A stretch of DNA of 61,971 bases from Chitinophagaceae bacterium (GCA_947456805.1 CANGTN010000008.1:1-61971), one strand, 5' to 3'. Counted from the stretch's first letter, positions 10,931 to 19,782 are shown. Notes: generated by a model not told the origin, from the sequence alone. Program-made: numbers and translations.

Positions 10931-10938
10931 CAAAATTA
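10931..10938 (-). promoter_or_regulatory. Bacteroidota -7 promoter box for the IcmF gene
   Basis: Read on the minus strand the box is TAATTTTG, a full match to TAnnTTTG. It lies 23 nt upstream of the ATG, a spacing typical for this phylum. I see no good -33 TTTG partner. Confidence 0.5.
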
Positions 10939-11036
10939 AGTGTTTGAGTTTAGAAGTTAACAGATGTTAGTTTTTTCTATTTACTTGACCAATGCATTGA
11001 AAAAAGTATCTTTATTTTTCAGCAAAAAATTGATAC

Positions 11037-11981
11037 ATGTCATTCGAGGTAAAGGTGCTTTCAAATCAGCAATATCCTATTGTATATTTAATAGATCATT
11101 TAAATAATTGCGAAGCAGAAATTTATTCATTTGGTGCTTTGCTGAATTCGTTCAATGTTGCAGTCCAGCATCATCCATATAATATTATTGATGGGTTTGA
11201 ATCTGTTGAAGATGCTGTAAAGAATATCAATACAGCATTTAAAAGTGCAAAACTTAGTCCGTTCGCTTGTAGAATGAATCATGGAAAATATCAGTTGAAT
11301 GGACAAACTTACCAGGTAGAAAAATTTTATTTGCCACCGCATGCCATTCATGGAATCATTTATGATGCGGTGTTTTCAATTGTTTCAACAAATTCCGACG
11401 AAAAAAAAGCGGAAGTAGTATTGCGATATCAATATAATGGTAGCGATATAGGTTATCCATTTGCATATACAATAGAAATAACATGGAGGCTTGAAAAAAA
11501 TCAGCAATTAAGTGTTACTACCAAAGTAAACCATAACAACAACAATACAATTCCTTTTGCAGATGGCTGGCATCCTTATTTTAATTTGGGAAAAGATGGC
11601 ATAGATCATTGCACCATACAATTCAGCAGCCAACAAATGGTTCAGTTTGATGACACCTTAATTCCAACAGGTTTTATTAATGAAGACCTTCGATTTGAAA
11701 ATGAAATATCATTAAAAGATGTACAATTGGATAATTGTTTTTTATTAAATGATAAGGGAATAGCAAATTGTATTTTGAAAAACAAACAGCTTCAACTTAC
11801 AATTACACCCGATACTACTTATCCGTATTTACAAATTTATACCCCACCTCACCGGCAAAGTATTGCCATAGAAAATTTGAGTGCTGCACCCGATGCATTT
11901 AATAATAAACTAGGTTTAGTAATGATAGAACCAAATAAAGATTATCTTTTTTCAACTTCATACCAAGTAAAAAAGTTGTAG
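11037..11981 (+). CDS. aldose 1-epimerase (galactose mutarotase) family protein
   Basis: The 314-residue protein belongs to the galactose-mutarotase-like beta-sandwich family, which interconverts alpha and beta anomers of hexoses. Visible landmarks are PPHAIHGIIYD (first catalytic His), FADGWHPYFNLG (second His) and the C-terminal IENLSAAPDAFNN containing the catalytic Glu. The N-terminal Arg motif is not obvious, so it may act on a modified sugar like many 'aldose epimerase family' members. No signal peptide is seen, so it is probably cytoplasmic. It is convergent with the RidA gene, with only 3 nt between the two stop codons. galE, the next Leloir-pathway enzyme, lies 21 kb away and is not linked to it. 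Confidence 0.87.
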   Translation: MSFEVKVLSNQQYPIVYLIDHLNNCEAEIYSFGALLNSFNVAVQHHPYNIIDGFESVEDAVKNINTAFKSAKLSPFACRMNHGKYQLNGQTYQVEKFYLPPHAIHGIIYDAVFSIVSTNSDEKKAEVVLRYQYNGSDIGYPFAYTIEITWRLEKNQQLSVTTKVNHNNNNTIPFADGWHPYFNLGKDGIDHCTIQFSSQQMVQFDDTLIPTGFINEDLRFENEISLKDVQLDNCFLLNDKGIANCILKNKQLQLTITPDTTYPYLQIYTPPHRQSIAIENLSAAPDAFNNKLGLVMIEPNKDYLFSTSYQVKKL

Positions 11982-11984
11982 CAG

Positions 11985-12368
11985 TTAAATAAAAGCAATT
12001 GCACTGATTTCTACATTCACACCTTTCGGTAAACCCTTTACAGCAACAGTTTCTCTTGCTGGATAATCTCCTGTGAAATAACTTCCGTAAACCTCATTTA
12101 CTGCAGCAAACAAACTCATATCACTTAAAAAAATAGTTGTCTTTACAATATTTTCAAGCCCAACATTTGCAGCACTTAAAACCGCTTTTAAGTTTTCCAT
12201 TACTTGTTTGGTTTCATCCTGAATGTTATCCATCACAAGTTCATTTGTAACAGGATTAATAGAAATTTGTCCGCTGACAAAAAGTAAATTTCCGGTTTGT
12301 ATGGCTTGACTATAAGGTCCGATTGCTGCAGGAGCAGCTTTTGTATGAATTGTTTTTTTACTCATCAT
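11985..12368 (-). CDS. ridA: RidA family reactive enamine/imine deaminase
   Basis: This is a 127-residue RidA/YjgF/UK114 protein. The family hydrolyses reactive 2-aminoacrylate-type enamines produced by PLP enzymes and acts as a cytoplasmic trimer. The length is normal. Conserved segments include AAPAAIGPYSQAIQ, LFVSGQI, NLKAVLSAAN and the active-site arginine in YPARETVAVKGLPKGVNVEI. Two ATG codons are adjacent (12368 and 12365) and either could be used. It appears monocistronic. The intergenic space towards 12443 is shared with the divergent 3HCDH-like gene. Confidence 0.94.
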   Translation of the reverse strand: MMSKKTIHTKAAPAAIGPYSQAIQTGNLLFVSGQISINPVTNELVMDNIQDETKQVMENLKAVLSAANVGLENIVKTTIFLSDMSLFAAVNEVYGSYFTGDYPARETVAVKGLPKGVNVEISAIAFI

Positions 12369-12417
12369 TTACAATTTTAGTCTGGCAAATAACTACTTTT
12401 TCATCAATCAACCAACT

Positions 12418-12425
12418 TACATTTG
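12418..12425 (+). promoter_or_regulatory. -7 promoter box for the 3HCDH-like gene
   Basis: TACATTTG matches TAnnTTTG exactly, 18 nt upstream of the ATG at 12443. I see no clear -33 element. Confidence 0.5.
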
Positions 12426-12442
12426 CAATTCATTGATATTAA

Positions 12443-13063
12443 ATGAAAATTGCAATACGCTGTAACGAATTACAACAACAAGAATGGTTATCTAAGCCAC
12501 ACAATGATTTGGTGGAATATCATTTTTTTACCGAAGACGCATTTGCTTTTTTTAAAGTTGAAGCAGATGTGTATTTTGATTTGATTTTTGATGATGCTAA
12601 TGCTTTAAATCAAATAAAAAACAAACTTGTTTTTGTAAATGAAGTCGTTGCTACTTGTTCATCTTTTACCAATCCATTCATTAGAATCAATGCCTGCAAT
12701 GGGTTTTTAAAAAGAGAAATAATAGAACTGGCTGCAAATAAAAAACAGTATTCAATAGTTGAAGAAATAATGAAAACCTTGGGTTGGAAATATCAAATTG
12801 TAGCAGATGAGCCCGGTATGATTGCACCAAGAATAATTGCAATGATTATTAATGAAGCCTATTTTGGATTGGAAGACAATATCAGCACAAAAGAAGAAAT
12901 TGATATAGCCATGAAATTGGGAACGAACTACCCATATGGTCCTTTTGAATGGAGCGAAAAAATTGGGTTAAAAAAAATCTATCAATTATTACATGTTTTG
13001 AGCAGTCAAGATTCCCGATATACACCAAGTACTTTACTTAAAGAAACCGCATTAACAGAATAA
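12443..13063 (+). CDS. stand-alone 3-hydroxyacyl-CoA dehydrogenase C-terminal domain protein
   Basis: The last ~85 residues (DEPGMIAPRIIAMIINEAYF, GLEDNISTKEEIDIAMKLG, YPYGPFEWSEKIGLKKIY) match the helical C-terminal domain of 3-hydroxyacyl-CoA dehydrogenases, which dimerises and closes the active site. The first ~110 residues lack a Gly-rich NAD-binding loop (GxGxxG) and do not resemble the usual Rossmann domain strongly. By length (206 residues against ~290-310) this is either a degenerate dehydrogenase or a domain with another job. It is followed 10 nt later by tsaB, with which it probably shares a transcript. A catalytic role in beta-oxidation is doubtful without the NAD site. Confidence 0.78.
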   Translation: MKIAIRCNELQQQEWLSKPHNDLVEYHFFTEDAFAFFKVEADVYFDLIFDDANALNQIKNKLVFVNEVVATCSSFTNPFIRINACNGFLKREIIELAANKKQYSIVEEIMKTLGWKYQIVADEPGMIAPRIIAMIINEAYFGLEDNISTKEEIDIAMKLGTNYPYGPFEWSEKIGLKKIYQLLHVLSSQDSRYTPSTLLKETALTE

Positions 13064-13073
13064 ATTTTATTTT

Positions 13074-13778
13074 TTGCCACTTATATTAAACATAGATACC
13101 GCAACCGAAAATGCCAGTGTTTGCTTAAGCAATAATGGAATTATTTTGGCTTCTGCAGAAAGTACCGAACAAAAAAACCATGCATCGTTTGTGCAGATTG
13201 CCATTGAACAAATTACAGCAAGCGCTCAAATTACATTAAGTCAACTTGATGCTATTGCAGTAACAAATGGGCCTGGAAGTTATACAGGGTTAAGGGTTGG
13301 TTTGTCATCTGCCAAAGGTTTATGTTATGCATTGGAGAAGCCTTTGATACTATTGCACACATTAGAAGTCATTGCTACTAAAATAATTACAACAGTAAAC
13401 AGTAGTTCAACTTTTAAGGAATCAACTTTTTTAGTCTGTCCAATGATTGATGCAAGAAGAATGGAAGTATTTATGGCTTTATACGATAAACAACTGAATA
13501 TAATTATAGAACCTGCAGCTCTCATATTATCTGAAGAAAGTTTTAAAGATGAGTTAGCGAACAATCCAATTTTTTTTGGAGGAAATGGCAGTAATAAATT
13601 AGAAGAAATTTTACATCAACCAAATGCGAGATTTATTAATGTAAGTTATTCTGCCACAGATATGATTGGCTTATCTGAAAAGGCATATATTCTCAACCAA
13701 TTTGCCAATCTTGCATACTCAGAGCCATATTACTTAAAAGAGTTTTATGTTCCACCCTCGAAAAATATTTACAAATAA
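13074..13778 (+). CDS. tsaB: tRNA threonylcarbamoyladenosine biosynthesis protein TsaB
   Basis: TsaB is the inactive ASKHA partner that stabilises TsaD in making t6A37 on ANN-decoding tRNAs. The 234-residue protein has the family hallmark NGPGSYTGLRVGLSSAKG near residue 65 and the N-terminal LILNIDTATENASVCL. The start codon is TTG. The frame is closed upstream by the stop of the preceding gene only 10 nt away, and no ATG fits the conserved N-terminus, so TTG is well supported. It follows the 3HCDH-like gene and is probably in the same transcript. The partner genes tsaC/D/E are not in the window. Confidence 0.93.
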   Translation: MPLILNIDTATENASVCLSNNGIILASAESTEQKNHASFVQIAIEQITASAQITLSQLDAIAVTNGPGSYTGLRVGLSSAKGLCYALEKPLILLHTLEVIATKIITTVNSSSTFKESTFLVCPMIDARRMEVFMALYDKQLNIIIEPAALILSEESFKDELANNPIFFGGNGSNKLEEILHQPNARFINVSYSATDMIGLSEKAYILNQFANLAYSEPYYLKEFYVPPSKNIYK

Positions 13779-13859
13779 TTTTTTTTTTGATAGTATTTGA
13801 CTTTTTTTCTTAAATTTACATCGTAAACCCCGAAGTTTTATAACCCTAAATGAAAAAAA

Positions 13860-14192
13860 ATGAGCCAAACTTCAATTGTGTTAGGTAGCGGAAAGCAGCA
13901 AATAAAAGTTGATTATTTGCGTTCAAAAAAGGCAGCATTAATTTTAAGAGCTGTAAACCACAAGTTACGTCAACAGATGATTAAGCTAATTGACGAAAAG
14001 CAAAAAATTGTTGTAACTGAGATTTATGTAAAATTAAAACTAGAACAATCTGTTGCATCTCAACATTTAGCTATTCTTCGCAGAGCCGGAATTGTAACAA
14101 CTCAGCGTGATGGTAAATTTATCTACTATAGTGTAAATTACCCTCGAGTGCAAGAAGTAGTTGATTTTGTAGAACAATTATTAGGTAAATAA
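13860..14192 (+). CDS. ArsR-family winged-helix transcription regulator
   Basis: This 110-residue protein has the compact ArsR/SmtB winged-helix fold: KAALILRAVNHKLRQQMIKLI (helices 1-2), VTEIYVKLKLEQSVASQHLAILRRAG (helix-turn-helix) and the wing VTTQRDGKFIYYSVNY. I see no Cys pair of the CxC or CxxC type and few His residues, so it is unlikely to sense metals in the classical way. The N-terminal 15 residues extend beyond the core. The gene stands alone after tsaB with an 81-bp gap and is convergent with the secreted-protein gene. The target genes are unknown. Confidence 0.85.
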   Translation: MSQTSIVLGSGKQQIKVDYLRSKKAALILRAVNHKLRQQMIKLIDEKQKIVVTEIYVKLKLEQSVASQHLAILRRAGIVTTQRDGKFIYYSVNYPRVQEVVDFVEQLLGK

Positions 14193-14197
14193 ATTTT

Positions 14198-14242
14198 CAT
14201 TAGAAGTTTATGCTGGAATTTTTTGAGCATAAACTTCTAATG
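14198..14242. repeat. perfect 17-bp inverted repeat at a convergent gene end
   Basis: CATTAGAAGTTTATGCT (14198-14214) and its exact complement (14226-14242) enclose an 11-nt loop containing six T. The structure sits between the ArsR-type gene and the convergent secreted-protein gene and covers the last codons and stop of the latter. It could end transcription on both strands, although no T-run follows the stem on the plus strand. Confidence 0.8.
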
Positions 14243-15035
14243 CTTCTTGTGTAAGTACAAAAATTTGTTTCTTGTAGTATATTGTTTTTATACAATTTTT
14301 CAGATTGATATTTGTTTTGTTGCTTATCAGCATCAATTTTTTTGGTTCAGAAAAAAAAATCGACTCTTCATTTCTTCCCATCAATATTTTATTGATTACC
14401 TGCACATCTTTCCAATTGGTAAAACCATGTTTGCTTTTTAGTGCGCCATAATAATCAAATATATACCAGCCTGTTATTGATGCATACATATATAACATTC
14501 CATCTGAATCTATTATTTTTTCTGGGTTTAAAAAGTCTTCAAACAACAGCCTGAAATCAGCAGTTTTTAATATTACCTTACCATTGTCATCTATCTTTTT
14601 CAGCGTAGCATCAATTTCATCAAACACCCAAATATTATTGTCATAACTTGTTGCAATTGCTTTTGCCTGTAAAATATTTTGCTTTCTTAAATCAATGCTG
14701 TTGCGAATATTTAAAAATCTATCTAATGTAATAATTGTATTAAAATCTTTGTAATACACTAATAATTTCAGTGGGTTAGATACATCTATAGAAAATATTT
14801 TTCCAAATCTTTTGGTGTCATTAAATACACCAATACTGTCGTATTGTGGATTTATTTTTTTTATCTGATTGTTGTTATTGATTAAAAAAATATTACCAAG
14901 ATTATCCATTGAAAAGTCTGAAAATGAACCTTGAATTTTATGAATCAATTGAAATTGAAGTGTTGTGTCCGATGCATTCACTTGAAAAATTTGCAACGAC
15001 AAAACAATTAGCAATATAAATTTTATTTTTCCCAT
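14208..15035 (-). CDS. secreted protein of unknown function, probable beta-propeller-like fold
   Basis: The 275-residue protein starts with a signal peptide (MGKIKFILLIVLSLQIFQVNA, cleavage before SDTT). The mature part has recurring strand-turn units such as DFSMDNLGNIFLINNNN, AIATSYDNNIWVFDE and IDSDGMLYMYAS. This pattern resembles the short repeats of NHL/propeller-type proteins, but I cannot assign a named family. Its ATG lies 13 nt inside the 3' end of lpxH, so it is translationally coupled to that gene and belongs to the birA-GGCT-lpxH transcript. The arrangement could place it in the periplasm with a role connected to the envelope, but that is only an inference. Confidence 0.75.
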   Translation of the reverse strand: MGKIKFILLIVLSLQIFQVNASDTTLQFQLIHKIQGSFSDFSMDNLGNIFLINNNNQIKKINPQYDSIGVFNDTKRFGKIFSIDVSNPLKLLVYYKDFNTIITLDRFLNIRNSIDLRKQNILQAKAIATSYDNNIWVFDEIDATLKKIDDNGKVILKTADFRLLFEDFLNPEKIIDSDGMLYMYASITGWYIFDYYGALKSKHGFTNWKDVQVINKILMGRNEESIFFSEPKKLMLISNKTNINLKNCIKTIYYKKQIFVLTQEALEVYAQKIPA

Positions 15036-15787
15036 TGGTAAAGTTCAACTGTATTTCCATTATATGAAGCGTAAGTAAAATTTTTAATCCAATCTCCTAA
15101 ATTGATGTAACTACTTTTTTCATTCAATTTAAAAACAATTGGATAATGCCTATGACCAAAAATGAAAAAGTCGTAATGATTTTGTTGTAATGTAGTTCTA
15201 CAAAATTGTATCAGCCATTCTTTATCTTCTCCTAAAAAATGTTCATCGCTTGTTCCTGTTTTTTCCCTGCTTTTGCTACTAAAATAATTTGCCAATCCAA
15301 TACCAATATTGGGATGTATCAAACCAAATAACCATTGGCAAGTTTTATTTCTGAATATTTTTTTTATGAATTTATAGCCTTCATCACCCGGACCTAAACC
15401 ATCACCATGACCAATAAAAAATGATTTCCCATTTCGTTCAAAAACCTCAGGAGCCTGATACACTTTAATATTAAGTTCCTGTTCAAAATAACCACTCATC
15501 CACATATCATGATTGCCAATAAAAAAATGAATGGGTATGCCTGCATCCGTAAGTTCTGCAAGTTTACCCAACAATCTTGTATAACCTTTGGGGACTGCTT
15601 TTTTATATTCAAACCAAAAATCAAACATGTCACCCACAATAAAAATTTCAGATGCTTTGTCCTTAATAGTTTCCAGAAAAGAAACTACTTTTTTCTCCCG
15701 AATTAAACTGGCGTCATAATTGGGAGCTCCCAAATGAAAATCGGATAGAAAGTAAATTTGTTTTTCTATAGCTGCTTCCATTGGCAT
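15023..15787 (-). CDS. lpxH: UDP-2,3-diacylglucosamine diphosphatase (LpxH)
   Basis: LpxH removes UMP from UDP-2,3-diacylglucosamine to give lipid X in lipid A synthesis, acting at the inner face of the membrane. The 254-residue calcineurin-like phosphoesterase shows all metal motifs: SDFHLG, GDMFDFWF, GNHDMW, GHGDGLGPGDEG and the C-terminal GHRHYP. The GHGDGLGPGD segment is typical of the Bacteroidota LpxH group. The start ATG overlaps the stop of the GGCT gene (TAATG), indicating translational coupling. Its own 3' end overlaps the following secreted-protein gene by 13 nt. Confidence 0.92.
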   Translation of the reverse strand: MPMEAAIEKQIYFLSDFHLGAPNYDASLIREKKVVSFLETIKDKASEIFIVGDMFDFWFEYKKAVPKGYTRLLGKLAELTDAGIPIHFFIGNHDMWMSGYFEQELNIKVYQAPEVFERNGKSFFIGHGDGLGPGDEGYKFIKKIFRNKTCQWLFGLIHPNIGIGLANYFSSKSREKTGTSDEHFLGEDKEWLIQFCRTTLQQNHYDFFIFGHRHYPIVFKLNEKSSYINLGDWIKNFTYASYNGNTVELYQWEK

Positions 15788-16212
15788 TATTTATTTTGCT
15801 GTTGTTGCATAAATTCAAGTACATCGCCGCTTTCAATCAATTCTTTCCCCTCCACTTCTCCTACAAACCAATAAATCCAAGCTTCTTGAATTTGCTCGTT
15901 TTCAAAATTTACGATTGTCTTTTCTCTTTTAAACATTGGTGTTTCTTCTGTATTGTCTACTCCTTCATAATCATCTAACTGTGCAATTGCAAAACTAAAT
16001 TCATCCTTGTTTTTAATTTGATACAATTCTCCTTTTATAAAGTGAATACTTGCACAGGGTTTTGCAACTGGATATGTTCCCATATTGTACAACAATCCTT
16101 TTACTTTTCCTTCGGAAATAAATGAAAAATATTTACTGATATAGTCATAAGCCGGACTTTTAAAGCCACTTCGTAAAGATCCATATACAAATAGGTAATA
16201 AACTTGTTGCAT
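15787..16212 (-). CDS. gamma-glutamylcyclotransferase-like (AIG2/GGCT) protein
   Basis: The 141-residue protein begins with YYLFVYGSLRSG, the nucleotide-binding-like loop of the GGCT/AIG2 fold, and continues with KGLLYNMGTYPVAKP and the acidic LDDYEGVD, which carries the likely catalytic Glu. Family members cleave gamma-glutamyl amines or dipeptides to 5-oxoproline; many bacterial homologues have no known substrate. It lies between birA (39 nt upstream) and lpxH (overlapping stop/start). A TACCTTAG box, one mismatch from TAnnTTTG, ends 5 nt before the ATG and might give an internal leaderless start. Confidence 0.84.
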   Translation of the reverse strand: MQQVYYLFVYGSLRSGFKSPAYDYISKYFSFISEGKVKGLLYNMGTYPVAKPCASIHFIKGELYQIKNKDEFSFAIAQLDDYEGVDNTEETPMFKREKTIVNFENEQIQEAWIYWFVGEVEGKELIESGDVLEFMQQQQNK

Positions 16213-16251
16213 GTTGCTAAGGTAAGACTGAAAAGTGCAATGAATAACTGA

Positions 16252-17043
16252 TTATTTAATTTTAAGAATTTCCCATGTAACCTCACCAAATGTAAAAGCA
16301 GATTGCAATCCATTGGTTACCATTAAATCTCCATTTGCTGCAACACCATCTATCACACATTCAAAAGAAATATTGTCCTTCTTCAATTTTGCCAGCATAT
16401 TTTTTTTGTACAAATTAGTATTATAGATTTTCAAAATTTTTTCGAATTCAAACAAATGTAATTCCTGGTATCTTTTCTGAACATGAATACACAATTCTTT
16501 TGCAAGTTGTAAAACATCATATTGTTGCTGGGTAATTTGAGCCAAAGAAATTGCATTTGGGGCATGATTGCCAAATTCTAGTTGATTGATATTTATTCCA
16601 ATTCCAACAATTGCCCATTGCCATTGATTTCCCTTAATACAGTTTTCTATTAAAATTCCTGCTGCCTTACTGTCATTATAATAAATATCATTGGGCCATT
16701 TGATGCTAGTCCCCTTACCTGCATACTTAAAATAAAAGTCAAATACAGCCAAAGCAATAGCAGCACTAAAAAAAAATTGTTGGTGAATTGCTAAAAATTT
16801 CATGTCAATTACCATTGAAATCATAATATTTTCACCCGATTTTGACTCCCAACCCTTACCACGAGTGCCTTTGCCGTTGGTTTGGTGGTGTGCAAAGTAA
16901 ACAGTTCCATGTTCAGCCAATTTTTCCTGAACCTTTTGCATGGCATAACTGTTGGTACTATTAATCATCTGAAGTTCATTGAATGAATGCCCAATAATTT
17001 TTTTGGGAAAACTTTCATGATGTATGGTAAGTGCGGATAGCAA
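16252..17043 (-). CDS. birA: biotin--[acetyl-CoA-carboxylase] ligase (BirA, catalytic type)
   Basis: Biotin protein ligase joins biotin to the carboxylase carrier lysine through biotinyl-AMP. Visible elements are the substrate loop TNGKGTRGKGW, the IKWPNDIYY motif, AAGILIE and the small C-terminal SH3-like domain (FECVIDGVAANGDLMV). There is no N-terminal DNA-binding domain, so it is the monofunctional class. The frame opens at TTG (17043), 8 codons after an in-frame stop. The only ATG before the conserved MINSTNSYA is the Met of that segment, so the exact start is uncertain. The gene heads the birA-GGCT-lpxH operon and diverges from rsfS. Confidence 0.92.
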   Translation of the reverse strand: MLSALTIHHESFPKKIIGHSFNELQMINSTNSYAMQKVQEKLAEHGTVYFAHHQTNGKGTRGKGWESKSGENIMISMVIDMKFLAIHQQFFFSAAIALAVFDFYFKYAGKGTSIKWPNDIYYNDSKAAGILIENCIKGNQWQWAIVGIGININQLEFGNHAPNAISLAQITQQQYDVLQLAKELCIHVQKRYQELHLFEFEKILKIYNTNLYKKNMLAKLKKDNISFECVIDGVAANGDLMVTNGLQSAFTFGEVTWEILKIK

Positions 17044-17174
17044 AAAGATGATTACTTTTGAGCGAATTTATAGCGAATACGGCAATTAATACTGAATTCT
17101 TGCAGCAATGCAAAACATTTCATTGTCAATTGTATATTAAAAAAACAAATTATTTCACAACAAACATTTAATTA

Positions 17175-17579
17175 TTGGAACAACTTTCCATTTTAGAAAC
17201 CAGAAAAAAAAGTACTGTTACTAAGTTAACACGTAGCTCAAAAATTTTCAAAACAATTATCCAAGCGATAGAAGATAAAAAAGGTGAGCAGATTATAAGC
17301 CTTGACCTTAGAAAAATCCCTGAAGCAGTTTCTGATTTTTTTATCATTTGCCAGGCTAATAACACTACCCAGGTAAGGGCTATCAGCGATTATATTGAAC
17401 ATCAAGTGAAAGAAATTTGTGGTGAAAATCCATACAAAAATGAAGGAAAGCAAGGATTACAATGGGTTTTGATAGATTATATCAATATTGTAGTGCACGT
17501 AATGCACACAGAAGCCCGTAATTTTTATAAACTTGAAGATATGTGGAGTGATGCCGTATCTCAAGAACATGATGAATAA
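17175..17579 (+). CDS. rsfS: ribosome silencing factor RsfS
   Basis: RsfS binds uL14 on the 50S subunit and blocks subunit joining when nutrients are scarce. The 134-residue protein has the DUF143 core: IIQAIEDKKGEQIISLDLRKI, SDFFIICQANNTTQVRAISDYIE, and QWVLIDYINIVVHVMHTEARNFY, ending with LEDMW. The start is TTG; there is no ATG ahead of the core. The first 25 residues (basic, Thr/Ser-rich) are extra compared with the shortest family members. ftsH follows after 70 nt, an order often seen in Bacteroidota. Confidence 0.93.
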   Translation: MEQLSILETRKKSTVTKLTRSSKIFKTIIQAIEDKKGEQIISLDLRKIPEAVSDFFIICQANNTTQVRAISDYIEHQVKEICGENPYKNEGKQGLQWVLIDYINIVVHVMHTEARNFYKLEDMWSDAVSQEHDE

Positions 17580-17649
17580 TGTTACATCATCAAAACGATT
17601 TAATTAAATCAATTCAAGCCACATTACTTGAACCCGTAGAAATGACTAT

Positions 17650-19782
17650 ATGAACGATCAACAACCAACAGAAAAGCAATCAAAAAAAATGAAGTCCAAT
17701 TTAAGTCCTGATGGAAAGCCGTCTAAAAAAGGACCAAAGTTTTCTATATATTGGATTTATGGAGGAATACTCATTTTATTGCTGAGTTATTATGCATTAT
17801 TCAATCCCGGAGTACCTGAGTGTATTCAAATAAACTCACTAACCTTTAAAACGGAGATGCTTGCAAAAGGCGATGTACAAAATATGGATTGGATTGATAA
17901 TTCAACCAAAAAAATTGTAAGAGTTTACATTAAACCCGATAGTCTTTATCGTCCTTTTTACCAGGAAAAATTTAAAAAAGCAATTTTAAATCCAAAAGAA
18001 CAAGCTAAAAAAGGAAATCCATTATTCGAGTTTACTGTAAAAGACTGGAAAAGCTTTCAAGATGAATTGAACATTTTTTATGCAGAGAATAAAAATATTT
18101 CTGAAGTTAATAAAGACCCAAAGACTGAAGGAGAATGGTATGGTCCAGCATCTTCATTTATTTTCACCATTTTATTAGTAGTTGGCTTTTGGGTATTAAT
18201 GATGCGTAAGATGGGTGGCGGCGGACCTGGTGGTGGCGGTGGTCCGGGTGGCATATTTAACATTGGAAAAAGTAAAGCACAATTATTTGAAAAAGGAACA
18301 AGGGTAAATATCAATTTTGGCGATGTTGCAGGGTTAGATGAAGCCAAAGTAGAGGTAATGGAAATTGTTGATTTCTTGAAAAATCCTAAAAAATATACAG
18401 CATTGGGTGGTAAAATTCCTAAAGGTGCTTTGTTGGTAGGACCTCCGGGTACAGGTAAAACATTATTGGCAAAAGCAATGGCTGGCGAAGCACAAGTTCC
18501 ATTCTTTAGCATGAGTGGTAGTGATTTTGTAGAAATGTTTGTAGGTGTGGGTGCAAGCCGTGTTAGAGATTTATTTAAACAAGCAAGAGAAAAAGCACCA
18601 TGTATTATATTCATTGATGAAATTGATGCAATTGGTAGGGCAAGAGGTAAAAATGTTATGATGAGTAATGACGAACGTGAAAATACTTTGAACCAATTAT
18701 TAGTTGAAATGGATGGTTTTGCAGGTGATGTTGGTATTATCATTCTTGCAGCAACCAACAGACCTGATGTATTGGATAATGCATTGTTAAGACCAGGGCG
18801 TTTTGATAGACAAATAACCATAGACAAGCCCGATGTAAAAGGAAGAGAAGCAATATTTAAAGTACATCTTGTACCTATTAAAGTTTCTGAAACATTGGAT
18901 ATACATAAGTTAGCAGAACAAACACCTGGTTTTGCCGGAGCCGATATTGCAAATATTTGTAATGAAGCTGCTTTAATTGCTGCAAGAAAAGATAAGGCTG
19001 CCGTAGATATGAGTGATTTTCAAGATGCAATTGACAGAGTGATTGGCGGTTTGGAAAAGAAAAACAAAATCATAGCACCTTATGAAAAAGAAATCATAGC
19101 CTATCATGAAGCGGGACATGCAGTATGTGGTTGGTTTTTAGAACATGCCTATCCATTACTGAAAGTTACAATTGTGCCAAGAGGTACAGCTGCATTGGGT
19201 TACGCTCAATACACGCCTAAAGAACAATATCTGTACAATACCGATCAGTTGATGGATCAAATTTGTATGACCTTGGGAGGCAGAGCTGCAGAAGATATTT
19301 TCTTTGGCAAAATATCCACAGGTGCCAGCAATGATTTACAACAAATCAGTAAAATTGCTTACAGTATGGTAACTGTTTATGGTATGAATGATAAAGTTGG
19401 TAATGTTAGTTTTTATGACCCAACTCAGGAAAATACATTTACAAAGCCATTCAGCGAAGAGACTGGAAAAATTATTGATGAAGAAGTTAGAAAAATTATT
19501 GATCAAGCATATATCAGAACTAAAAATCTATTAACTGAAAAAAGAACTGAGGTTGAAAATTTAGCCAAAGCTTTATTGGATAAAGAAGTATTACACCAAA
19601 GTGATGTAGAAAAGTTGATTGGTAAACGTCCTTTTGAAGAAAAAAAAATATTAGAAGAAGAAGTATCTGAAACTAATGTTGGTCAGAGTGCAAACGATAA
19701 ACACCATGCAGAAAGTGAATTGAAAAATGCAGCTGCAGTTACACCATCTGAAACAGAAGAAACTCCATCATCAGAAGCATAA
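17650..19782 (+). CDS. ftsH: ATP-dependent zinc metalloprotease FtsH
   Basis: FtsH degrades misassembled membrane proteins and short-lived regulators. The 710-residue chain has a membrane segment at ~33-50 and another at ~170-190, enclosing the periplasmic domain. The AAA module has Walker A GPPGTGKT (264-271), Walker B IIFIDEIDAIG and the SRH around TNRPDVLDNALLRPGRFD. The zinc site is HEAGH (486-490), with the later Asp ligand in the ASNDLQQ region. A glycine-rich stretch after TM2 and a charged tail (EEKKILEEEV onward) are usual for this phylum. The LUD-domain gene starts 3 nt after the stop, so the two are co-transcribed. Confidence 0.97.
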   Translation: MNDQQPTEKQSKKMKSNLSPDGKPSKKGPKFSIYWIYGGILILLLSYYALFNPGVPECIQINSLTFKTEMLAKGDVQNMDWIDNSTKKIVRVYIKPDSLYRPFYQEKFKKAILNPKEQAKKGNPLFEFTVKDWKSFQDELNIFYAENKNISEVNKDPKTEGEWYGPASSFIFTILLVVGFWVLMMRKMGGGGPGGGGGPGGIFNIGKSKAQLFEKGTRVNINFGDVAGLDEAKVEVMEIVDFLKNPKKYTALGGKIPKGALLVGPPGTGKTLLAKAMAGEAQVPFFSMSGSDFVEMFVGVGASRVRDLFKQAREKAPCIIFIDEIDAIGRARGKNVMMSNDERENTLNQLLVEMDGFAGDVGIIILAATNRPDVLDNALLRPGRFDRQITIDKPDVKGREAIFKVHLVPIKVSETLDIHKLAEQTPGFAGADIANICNEAALIAARKDKAAVDMSDFQDAIDRVIGGLEKKNKIIAPYEKEIIAYHEAGHAVCGWFLEHAYPLLKVTIVPRGTAALGYAQYTPKEQYLYNTDQLMDQICMTLGGRAAEDIFFGKISTGASNDLQQISKIAYSMVTVYGMNDKVGNVSFYDPTQENTFTKPFSEETGKIIDEEVRKIIDQAYIRTKNLLTEKRTEVENLAKALLDKEVLHQSDVEKLIGKRPFEEKKILEEEVSETNVGQSANDKHHAESELKNAAAVTPSETEETPSSEA

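Noticed and set aside
18078-18827. Long open frame opposite ftsH
   Set aside because: It is antisense to the AAA domain of ftsH, which is strongly conserved. Its Pro/Leu-rich sequence mirrors the Gly-rich coding strand.
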